From NCBI GenBank assembly GCA_002329125.1, contig DCXX01000115.1, forward strand, positions 1-5,325: a stretch of DNA of 5,325 bases, in the 5' to 3' direction. Within the stretch, counting starts at the first letter, position 1. Each line of letters begins with the position of its first letter. A model generated the notes under the pieces. The model was not told the DNA's origin. It did not search any database and saw nothing but the letters and a program-made list of their open reading frames with translations. Positions 1 through 5,325 of the stretch are shown piece after piece. The position numbers were made by a program, and so were the translations under genes. This stretch comes from Fidelibacterota bacterium UBA2125 (lineage in GTDB: Bacteria > Fidelibacterota > Marinisomatia > Marinisomatales > S15-B10).

Positions 1-1880
1 AAACCATCAGGCGGGTCGAGGGCGATGTCAGCCGTTACTATATAGTTACTGACCGTCACATCTTCTACACAACTAGTGTAGTAGGCCTCATTCCATTTGT
101 CTGCGCAAACCTGATATGTTCCGTTCATGACAGAAATTGTATAGTTTCCATCCCCATCTGACTGACCCCAACCGTAGTTTTGATAATCATCTGATTGTGC
201 ATTTACCCAAGCAACAGATATAGGATTACCTGTCTCGGAATCGGTAATGGTTCCGGTAATTGCACCATCATATGGCGCCATCTCTATGTCCTGCGTTACT
301 AAAGGTGCATCCACCATAAAAGAATGAATTTCTGCATTCTGGTGTTCTCTATGCTCCCAATCGTAGGCCCACAGGGAACCTTCACCATAAATTGATCCGA
401 GGCGGTAGTAACCGTCATAGTCAGTCCAGGCCATGTTCCAAGCATACTCCCCAGATTCTGTGCCCGTTACTGAAATGTCAACCTCTATGTCTGGAAGAGG
501 GTTTCCCGTCTTAGCATCAGTCACCCGCCCTTCTACAAAGGCAGGCCACGGTGTCAATTCGCAAGCAACTTCCATCTCATCTCCCGATTGGACATAAAAT
601 GGATTGTCGATACATCCAACCCAGTCTGATTTGTAGTCAGGATGGTCTACAAATACACTATTGTATAGATTTCCCCCTTGCAAAGGCAGGGTAAATTCAC
701 CGTCAGCATTGGTCATTGTATAACTGAACAGGCTTTCGTTGCCCTTCCACAATTGGGCTTCTACCCAAACTCCTTCTATCCCGGAACCATCTTCCGTGTT
801 CAGAACTGTGCCAGAGGCTTCCGCATCCCGGGTAATGTCGAACGTGATTCCTTCAAGAGCGCCAGGATTATCAAACCACCTTTCATGCTCTAAATAACTA
901 CCCGTTTCAATACCAAGTGCAGCGTCCGTAGCCCACATGTTGGAGTATCCGTCAAGGTCGAACGTTCCAAACTCAAATTTTCCGTCCGAGTCAGTGAAGG
1001 TCATGAAATGACGGTCCCCCTCCGCACCCCAGTATTCAAACGTCACCAGTCCAGGGCCGGTAAGGGGAGAAACGGTTCCGCTCGCCGTATAATCGCCAGT
1101 AAGATTATTGATCGTCAGAACGGCCTCACCGGTGCCGCCCCCATCCGTGACTTGAAAGATGGTGGATATCCCCATAAATGGAAAAAACGTGATCGTTTCT
1201 ACAAATACGCCGTCTGTCGGGTCATCATCTGCCCCGGAATTGTCATAGATCCAGAAAGAGGCACCAGGGCCGCCAGGACCGCCACCTTCAGAGTCACCAC
1301 CGAAAGAAAGATTAAAAAGTGAAATTTCCCCATCATCCACAGTGCCATCTCCATCGGCATCGTAAAAAAGGTCTACCAATGCTGAATCCTCTCCAGAGGT
1401 GAATGTAATAGAGAATGTAAAAGATTCTCCCGCTTCAACAGTAGCAGAACTGGCCCCATTTATCAAGACGGAAGGTTGAATACCAGCAGAGCGCTTGACA
1501 CGACCATCCCTGTTTGTTGTTAATTTCCCCGGTTGGGCAAACTGTTGCCATTTAGAATATTGTTGAATTTGTCGACGAATCTTGAAATTTTCAGACTCCA
1601 GAGACTTGGGTCTGCTCTTTCCTTTCGATTCCTCCATCTTATCCCGCTCAAACTTCGCCTGTCCTGCCTGCTTTAGGCGTTCGGACAACGGTTCCATTTT
1701 CTGATGCATAAGCCGCTCCTGTCGGTTTTGCTTCAATTGCTCAGCCGTGGGGAGTCTGGATAGACCTTTTTCTAACTCTCCTCGCTTTTTGTTCTTATCA
1801 GCGAATACATCAGTTTTTGCAACGGAGATGGAGAGTGCTACAATAAGAAAAGTAATGACTTGGAATGATTTTCTATTCAT
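1..1880 (-). CDS. Secreted modular protein with calcium-loop and carboxypeptidase-regulatory-like repeats (partial, C-terminus beyond window)
   Basis: Reading from an ATG at 1880 gives 626 codons without a stop to the left edge, so the gene is 3'-truncated by the window. AGAGGA lies 4 bases before the ATG, which supports this start. Residues 1-27 look like a Sec signal peptide: NRK, a hydrophobic core (about 8-21), and a VFA cleavage motif before D28. Residues 28-118 are rich in Lys, Arg, Glu and Gln and predicted helical, possibly coiled coil. Residues 137-190 are beta-rich and hold an EF-hand/dockerin-like loop (D174, D176, D178, D182, E185). A Gly-rich linker follows (194-206). From about 264 there are four diverged repeats of about 90 residues, each with a G-T/R-V/I strand start and a later D-G-x-F/Y turn, as in CarboxypepD_reg-like beta sandwiches. 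No catalytic motif is visible. The role is unknown; a cell-surface, adhesin or exported scaffold protein is inferred. A type IX secretion C-terminal domain cannot be checked here. Confidence 0.9.
   Translation of the reverse strand, partial: MNRKSFQVITFLIVALSISVAKTDVFADKNKKRGELEKGLSRLPTAEQLKQNRQERLMHQKMEPLSERLKQAGQAKFERDKMEESKGKSRPKSLESENFKIRRQIQQYSKWQQFAQPGKLTTNRDGRVKRSAGIQPSVLINGASSATVEAGESFTFSITFTSGEDSALVDLFYDADGDGTVDDGEISLFNLSFGGDSEGGGPGGPGASFWIYDNSGADDDPTDGVFVETITFFPFMGISTIFQVTDGGGTGEAVLTINNLTGDYTASGTVSPLTGPGLVTFEYWGAEGDRHFMTFTDSDGKFEFGTFDLDGYSNMWATDAALGIETGSYLEHERWFDNPGALEGITFDITRDAEASGTVLNTEDGSGIEGVWVEAQLWKGNESLFSYTMTNADGEFTLPLQGGNLYNSVFVDHPDYKSDWVGCIDNPFYVQSGDEMEVACELTPWPAFVEGRVTDAKTGNPLPDIEVDISVTGTESGEYAWNMAWTDYDGYYRLGSIYGEGSLWAYDWEHREHQNAEIHSFMVDAPLVTQDIEMAPYDGAITGTITDSETGNPISVAWVNAQSDDYQNYGWGQSDGDGNYTISVMNGTYQVCADKWNEAYYTSCVEDVTVSNYIVTADIALDPPDG
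3..1091 (-). repeat. Four tandem CarboxypepD_reg-like protein repeats within the secreted gene
   Basis: This stretch encodes residues 264-626 of the secreted protein. Repeat starts are visible at ASGTV (266-270), ASGTV (355-359), VEGRV (449-453) and ITGTI (541-545), spaced 89, 94 and 92 residues apart. Matching turns are DGKFEFG (299), DGEFTLP (393), DGYYRLG (489) and DGNYTIS (577). The third and fourth repeats carry the family-like signature T-D-x-x-T-G-N-P. Repeats end in strands such as FDI, CEL, DIEM and DIAL. The copies differ strongly at the DNA level, so the duplications are old. The fold assignment rests on these motifs only. Confidence 0.7.
1326..1361 (-). other. EF-hand/dockerin-like calcium-binding loop in the secreted protein
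   Basis: Residues 174-185 read DADGDGTVDDGE. Acidic residues occupy loop positions 1, 3, 5, 9 and 12, with Thr at 7 and Gly at 6, which is the canonical calcium-coordinating spacing of EF-hand and dockerin loops. Only one loop is visible. It sits between beta-rich segments rather than inside a paired EF-hand, so structural calcium binding is more likely than signalling. Confidence 0.6.
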
Positions 1881-1884
1881 GGGA

Positions 1885-1890
1885 TCCTCT
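1885..1890 (-). promoter_or_regulatory. Ribosome binding site of the secreted-protein gene
   Basis: AGAGGA on the minus strand is followed by TCCC and then the ATG at 1880. It is the clearest Shine-Dalgarno of the full-length starts in the window. It fixes the start so that translation begins directly with the signal peptide. Confidence 0.7.
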
Positions 1891-1931
1891 TTGATTAAAC
1901 ATAAAAAAGGTAACAGTTTTATTTTAGGATA

Positions 1932-1961
1932 AATGTATGCCTTTATTCATAAAGTCTACAA
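1932..1961 (-). promoter_or_regulatory. Candidate sigma-70-like promoter for the secreted-protein gene
   Basis: On the minus strand TTGTAG (1961-1956) and TACATT (1937-1932) are separated by 18 bases, each matching four of six consensus positions. Transcription would start near 1925. The palindrome centred at 1995.5 would then lie about 70 bases upstream, close to a spacing used by class I CRP-type activators. The region is AT-rich and other -10-like hexamers (for example TAAAAT nearby) are possible, so this is only a candidate. Confidence 0.3.
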
Positions 1962-1987
1962 GGATATTCACCATCACTGGTAGGAAC

Positions 1988-2003
1988 TGTGACCAGGGTC
2001 ACA
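1988..2003. promoter_or_regulatory. CRP/FNR-family operator-like palindrome, TGTGA-N6-TCACA
   Basis: The 16-base sequence TGTGACCAGGGTCACA is a perfect 7+7 inverted repeat with a 2-base centre. It matches exactly the TGTGA-N6-TCACA consensus known for CRP of Escherichia coli and relatives. It lies 108 bases upstream of the secreted-gene ATG and about 150 bases downstream of tatD, so the secreted gene is the only visible target. Whether the regulator here is CRP, another CRP/FNR-family protein or an unrelated dimer cannot be told from the site. Confidence 0.55.
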
Positions 2004-2009
2004 TTCGGG

Positions 2010-2037
2010 GTTTCTAACCATCACCGACCTTAGAAAC
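2010..2037. repeat. Inverted repeat GTTTCTAA-N12-TTAGAAAC
   Basis: Two perfect 8-base arms (2010-2017 and 2030-2037) flank a 12-base spacer, six bases from the CRP-like palindrome. On either strand the stem is AT-rich and is not followed by a T-run, so it does not look like an intrinsic terminator. It may be a second operator or a weak RNA hairpin in the tatD downstream region, or it may be chance. Confidence 0.35.
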
Positions 2038-2152
2038 TATAAGTAGTAAATTTTTCCCTAGGAGAAGGTTCCGCCGGAAGTATCGTATTTCAGGAAAATC
2101 CCGATAATGAAAACGTCCTTGTCATTCTTCGTGAATAATTATTTTTTTGCCT

Positions 2153-2920
2153 TCAGGTAGCCCGAGGCAGGTTAAAGAAGGTTTGAGCCGTTTCCGTTGT
2201 CGAGTCCGCTACTTCTGAAACATCTACTCCTTTCGTTTCCGAAATCCGCTCCGCAATGTGAGGAATGTTTGCCGGCTCATTCAGCTTCCCGCGATTGGGT
2301 ATTGGTGCCAAAAAAGGGCAGTCCGTTTCAAGCATGATCCGATCCATGGGAATGGCTGAGAGAACGGCCTCGGTGTGGTTCTTACCAAAAGTGACATTCC
2401 CTGTGAAAGATAGAATGCACCCAAGGGAAACTGCTCTTCCGGCCATCTCTGTATCGCTGGAAAAACAGTGGAGGACAGACCTTTCATACCGGACCTCTTC
2501 CAGAATTTTTATTATATCTTCATCGGCGTCACGGTTGTGAATCACCGCCGGCAGATCCAGTTCCTGCGCGAGCGCAAGTTGAGACTGGAAAATTTCTTTC
2601 TGAATATTTCGGGGAGAAAAGTCTCTAAAATAATCAAGACCCATCTCTCCCATCGCCACAACTTTGGAATGGGATGCCAGATCCCTCAGCTGACGGAGAT
2701 AATCGTCTGGCGTATCTTTGGCATCGTGAGGGTGGACGCCAACAGTGGCAAAAACGGCATTGTACTTTTCGGCGATTGAAATGGACGTTTTCGAAGACGG
2801 AAGATCGGTGCCAACGCAGATGATCTGTGTCACTCCGGCAGCCTCTGCCCGTTTCACAACATCACTGAGCTGATTTTTTAGATCGTCATAATAAAGATGA
2901 GCGTGGGTATCGATATACAA
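2153..2920 (-). CDS. tatD: TatD-family metal-dependent deoxyribonuclease
   Basis: This is a complete 255-residue protein, the usual length for the TatD family of cytoplasmic TIM-barrel metallohydrolases. Family members are reported to have Mg-dependent DNase activity and are linked to DNA repair and DNA degradation. Metal-site motifs are present in order: D-T-H-A-H (H6, H8), GVHPHD (61-66), GEMGLDY with E92, H128 in VIHNRDA, H151 in HCFSS, and D200 in LETDCPFLAP, followed by N-R-G-K-x-N-E-P. The start is TTG: it places Y-I-D-T-H at the N-terminus as in relatives, an in-frame TGA lies eight codons upstream, and the next Met is residue 90. No clear Shine-Dalgarno precedes it. The gene follows metG by 27 bases, as in many bacteria where the two are neighbours, and is probably translated from the same message. 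No intrinsic terminator is obvious after its stop. Confidence 0.93.
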   Translation of the reverse strand: MYIDTHAHLYYDDLKNQLSDVVKRAEAAGVTQIICVGTDLPSSKTSISIAEKYNAVFATVGVHPHDAKDTPDDYLRQLRDLASHSKVVAMGEMGLDYFRDFSPRNIQKEIFQSQLALAQELDLPAVIHNRDADEDIIKILEEVRYERSVLHCFSSDTEMAGRAVSLGCILSFTGNVTFGKNHTEAVLSAIPMDRIMLETDCPFLAPIPNRGKLNEPANIPHIAERISETKGVDVSEVADSTTETAQTFFNLPRAT

Positions 2921-2947
2921 GTGATCAGATGTGAGACAAATTCAGCT

Positions 2948-4816
2948 TTATGAAATACGGATTCCGGAACCGACTTTTGTATCGTCTACTGTAACAACCA
3001 CAACTGAATTGTCACTGCTTGCCGCCAGAAGCATACCGTTCGATTCCACTCCTCTTATAACTGCTGGTTCAAGATTGGCCACAACAACAATTGTTTTTCC
3101 CACCAGATCCTCCGGCGCATAATGTTCCGCAATACCGGCTACAATCTGCCGCGTTTCTCCGCCCACCTCCAGTTGAAGTTTAAGCAGCTTATCGGCACCT
3201 TCAACCTTTTCAGCGGCGGTAACAACAGCGGTCCGCAGGTCTACTTTAGCAAAATCGTCAATAGAAATCTTTCCGTCAGACATCACGTTCTCCTTTTCAT
3301 CTTTAACTTTATCGAGGTCCTTATCCGGCAATTCAATTTTTGGGAAAGGAATTTCAAAATCTCCCAGCGATGTTCCTGCTTCAAGGCACTTTTTGGCTGA
3401 GGCCATGCTCAGGCCAAGCATATGCAAAATTTTCTCACACCGTGCCGGCATAATGGGTTGCAAAAGAGCAACAGCTTGCCGGAGACAGTCGGTAGCGGTG
3501 TATAAGACTGTTCCTGCCCGGCCGGTGTCACTCTTAACCAGCTTCCACGGCGCCATCTGTTCCATATAACGATTGATAGCCCGGACAAACTGCAATGTTT
3601 CTTCCACCGCTTCACTCAAACGCATGTTCGAAATATTATCCGTCACAAGATCGGAGATACTGTCAGCTTTCTCACTCAATTCAGCCTCGGCATCAGTCAG
3701 ATCGCCTTTCGGCGGGACCACACCATCAAAGTGTCTGTCAATAAGCGTGCTGACCCTCCCCACCAAATTGCCCAGGTCATTAGCCAGATCACTATTGTAG
3801 CGCCTGATAAATGATTCCATGGTGAAGCTGGCATCCTGACCAAGAACCATCTCCCGCATGAGATAGTAGCGGACAGGGTCCACACCGTATTCTTCGATCA
3901 GATCAAGGGGATTTACCACATTACCTAACGATTTACTCATTTTGGATTCCCCCGAAAGCCACCAGCCGTGGGCGAAGATGGATTTGGGCAGTGGCAACTT
4001 TGCGGACATGAGCATGGTGGGCCAGTAGACAGTGTGGGTTGTCAGAATATCTTTTCCGATAAGATGATATTCACAGGGCCACCATTTGTTATAAGATTCA
4101 TCATCCGTGCCAAAACCGGTAGCCGTCACATAATTGATCAGTGCATCAAACCAGACATAGGTCACGTAGTCGGTGTCAAAGGGAAGATCAATCCCCCAAT
4201 TCAGGCGAGATTTAGGCCGGGAAATGCACAAATCCCCGAGAGGCTGCTTTAGAAAACCGAGGACTTCATTTTTCCGGTGCTTCGGCTGGATGAAGTCGGG
4301 GTTGTCATTGATATGGTCAATGAGTGCCTGCTGGTAGTTGGACATCCTGAAGAAATAGTTCTTCTCCTTTAGTTTCTTAATGTCACGAAACTCTCCAGTC
4401 TCCGATTCTTTCTCTGTGATAAACCGTTCTTCCGAGACGGAATAGAGTCCTTCATACTCATCTTCGTACACATCGCCATTATCATGAACCATTTGCAATA
4501 TGTCTTGCACAACTTTTGCATGACGGTCTTCCGTAGTTCGGATGAAATCATCATTGGATATATGGAGATTATCCCAAAGTTCAAGAAACCGAGGCGCCAT
4601 TTCATCGCAGTGCTGTTTAGGGGCCACACCCCTTTTTTCCGCAGCCTGCTGAACTTTTTGCCCATGTTCATCCAACCCAGTAAGGAAAAAGACCTCTTCG
4701 CCTCCGGCACGATGATACCGGGAGAGCACGTCAGCCAGAATCGTAGTATACGCATGGCCGATATGGGGCTTATCATTCACATAGTATATAGGCGTCGTAA
4801 TGTAGAACTTGCTCAC
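2948..4816 (-). CDS. metG: Methionyl-tRNA synthetase with fused C-terminal tRNA-binding domain
   Basis: This 622-residue cytoplasmic class I synthetase charges tRNA-Met with methionine using ATP. The HIGH motif is at 18-21 and KMSKS at 292-296, with LTGLDEHGQK (45-54) and VTYVWFDAL (218-226) in the catalytic Rossmann fold. The helical anticodon-binding domain spans about 345-480, with W424 in the conserved A-P-W-K motif. A Lys/Asp/Glu-rich linker (about 493-511) leads to an OB-fold EMAPII/Trbp111 domain (about 515-622) ending in the typical R-G-V-E-S-N-G-M-L-L-A. The zinc-knuckle segment (122-155) reads YEGLYSVSEERF where zinc-type enzymes have CxxC pairs, so it is probably a zinc-free form. 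The GTG start overlaps the holB stop as GTGA, with AAAGG nine bases upstream, which indicates translational coupling. The length fits fused bacterial MetRS enzymes. Confidence 0.97.
   Translation of the reverse strand: MSKFYITTPIYYVNDKPHIGHAYTTILADVLSRYHRAGGEEVFFLTGLDEHGQKVQQAAEKRGVAPKQHCDEMAPRFLELWDNLHISNDDFIRTTEDRHAKVVQDILQMVHDNGDVYEDEYEGLYSVSEERFITEKESETGEFRDIKKLKEKNYFFRMSNYQQALIDHINDNPDFIQPKHRKNEVLGFLKQPLGDLCISRPKSRLNWGIDLPFDTDYVTYVWFDALINYVTATGFGTDDESYNKWWPCEYHLIGKDILTTHTVYWPTMLMSAKLPLPKSIFAHGWWLSGESKMSKSLGNVVNPLDLIEEYGVDPVRYYLMREMVLGQDASFTMESFIRRYNSDLANDLGNLVGRVSTLIDRHFDGVVPPKGDLTDAEAELSEKADSISDLVTDNISNMRLSEAVEETLQFVRAINRYMEQMAPWKLVKSDTGRAGTVLYTATDCLRQAVALLQPIMPARCEKILHMLGLSMASAKKCLEAGTSLGDFEIPFPKIELPDKDLDKVKDEKENVMSDGKISIDDFAKVDLRTAVVTAAEKVEGADKLLKLQLEVGGETRQIVAGIAEHYAPEDLVGKTIVVVANLEPAVIRGVESNGMLLAASSDNSVVVVTVDDTKVGSGIRIS
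3281..3295 (-). promoter_or_regulatory. Possible internal ribosome binding site and ATG for a free Trbp111-like domain
   Basis: Within metG, AAGGAG (3295-3290) lies six bases before an in-frame ATG (3283-3281, M512), just ahead of the C-terminal tRNA-binding domain. Starting there would give 111 residues ending at the metG stop. The spacing is optimal, but AAG-GAG also simply encodes Lys-Glu in a charged linker, so chance is a real alternative. Confidence 0.3.
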
Positions 4817-5325
4817 CGGGTAGCACCTTTCAATCCGTCACGGACTTCCATCAGCAGATCCATAAGCACCAAATTTAGCTGAAAATTTCGGGCAAGTGCA
4901 TCGGCGCATTTCTCCACCGCTTTGATGATTCTTGTATAGTCTGCCTCCGGGAACCGATGGCTGAACTTACGAACTTCCTCCTCCAGCATGGAAAGGATGA
5001 AACTTGATTCACCGTTCAGTTTTTGAGCATGGAACGCATCCCGAAACCAGTAGCTCAGAAGCTGTAACTGAAACATCAGCTCAGGCGGACTGGATCGATA
5101 GGTGGTGACGCCGTGAGCAATAAACTTCCGCCAGCCGCTTTCCGTCCCTGACACCGCCCAAGACAACAAGGATTGCAAGGTGGCGGTAACATCAGTTAAA
5201 TCAGACTCTGCCAAACTTTTGCCCATCCTAACGTTACCTTGAGAAAGGTGGGCTACAAGTACTGCTTCCTCAGAAGACACCGGAAAGTTCTCTTCCAGGA
5301 AAGGGGCGATGACAGACTCCGGTAC
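4813..5325 (-). CDS. holB: DNA polymerase III delta-prime-like subunit, C-terminal part (5' end beyond window)
   Basis: The reading frame is open to the right edge and covers the last 170 residues of a longer protein; an internal GTG at 5280 is not the true start, because the frame continues upstream of it. Delta-prime is a clamp-loader subunit that helps load the beta sliding clamp at the replication fork. The AAA+ ATPase-like part is outside the window. What remains fits the C-terminal helical domain: a segment like the family's L-S-x-G-x-x-G-x-A (HLSQGNVRMGKSLAE), an internal WFRDAFHAQ resembling the family's R-D motif, and a final helix resembling its N-x-x-L-x-L-x-x-L-L motif (NFQLNLVLMDLLMEVR). 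This domain is poorly conserved, so the call also leans on the position directly before metG and tatD, a known neighbourhood for holB. Its stop overlaps the metG start by 4 bases. Confidence 0.72.
   Translation of the reverse strand, partial: VPESVIAPFLEENFPVSSEEAVLVAHLSQGNVRMGKSLAESDLTDVTATLQSLLSWAVSGTESGWRKFIAHGVTTYRSSPPELMFQLQLLSYWFRDAFHAQKLNGESSFILSMLEEEVRKFSHRFPEADYTRIIKAVEKCADALARNFQLNLVLMDLLMEVRDGLKGATR
4826..4830 (-). promoter_or_regulatory. Ribosome binding site of metG inside the holB 3' end
   Basis: AAAGG on the minus strand lies nine bases before the GTG at 4816 and within the last codons of the upstream gene. It supports the GTG start and the 4-base overlap with the holB stop. 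Confidence 0.5.

Noticed and set aside
1008..1322. Plus-strand open frame of 104 codons, and a smaller one at 678-893
   Set aside because: Both lie antisense inside the continuous minus-strand secreted-protein gene, have low-complexity, non-protein-like composition and no supporting start signal.
1..1880. The secreted gene as a phage or defence-system component
   Set aside because: No nuclease, helicase, toxin or phage structural motif is visible; the repeats and signal peptide fit an ordinary exported modular protein.
1747..1932. Plus-strand open frame of 61 codons crossing the secreted-gene start
   Set aside because: It overlaps the signal-peptide region and ribosome binding site of the opposite gene and shows no domain or ribosome binding site of its own.
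2053..2081. Small dyads TTCCCTAGGAGAA and TTCCGCCGGAA downstream of tatD
   Set aside because: The arms are about five bases, need a wobble pair or a one-base loop, and are not followed by a T-run in the direction of transcription.
2121..2148. Possible terminator: short ATTC/GAAT stem followed by a T-run on the plus strand
   Set aside because: The stem is only four base pairs and the T-run is on the wrong strand to end tatD; no plus-strand gene needs it.
4484..4882. Plus-strand open frame of 132 codons
   Set aside because: It is antisense to the catalytic core of metG and the end of holB, both well supported; its translation resembles no family.
1..5325. CRISPR array, tRNA or rRNA gene, insertion sequence
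   Set aside because: No regularly spaced DNA repeats, cloverleaf, rRNA-like stretch, transposase frame or terminal inverted repeats were seen on either strand.

Overview
This window is a bacterial chromosome segment in which every supported gene lies on the minus strand, so it reads from right to left. It divides into a housekeeping cluster (about 2153-5325) and the first part of a large secreted-protein gene (1-1880). A 272-base intergenic region with regulatory-looking structure lies between them.

Housekeeping cluster. The right edge holds the C-terminal part of a DNA polymerase III delta-prime-like subunit (holB), which enters from outside the window. Its stop codon overlaps the GTG start of metG (methionyl-tRNA synthetase with a fused C-terminal tRNA-binding domain) by 4 bases. 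After a 27-base gap comes tatD (TatD-family metal-dependent DNase), which has a TTG start and no clear Shine-Dalgarno. The tight packing suggests co-transcription holB > metG > tatD. Two details of metG stand out: its zinc-knuckle segment has no cysteines, and a well-spaced AAGGAG lies before an internal ATG that would yield a free 111-residue tRNA-binding domain.

Intergenic region (1881-2152). It contains a perfect TGTGA-N6-TCACA palindrome matching the CRP/FNR-family consensus. Next to it is an 8-bp inverted repeat with a 12-base loop. A weak candidate promoter and a good ribosome binding site precede the secreted gene. I saw no convincing intrinsic terminator after tatD.

Secreted-protein gene (1-1880, open at the left edge). 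The 626 visible residues have an N-terminal signal peptide, a highly charged helical segment, and a beta-rich region carrying an EF-hand/dockerin-like calcium loop. A Gly-rich linker follows, then four diverged tandem repeats that resemble carboxypeptidase-regulatory-like (transthyretin-like) beta-sandwich domains. The C-terminus is outside the window, so any sorting domain or enzymatic module cannot be seen.

Organism. Moderate GC content, a large modular secreted protein of this kind and a MetRS with a fused EMAPII/Trbp111 domain suggest a free-living, possibly marine, member of the FCB group (for example Marinimicrobia/SAR406, Calditrichota or a Bacteroidota relative). This is inference from protein style, not a demonstrated assignment. 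There are no RNA genes, insertion sequences, CRISPR arrays or phage genes in the window.
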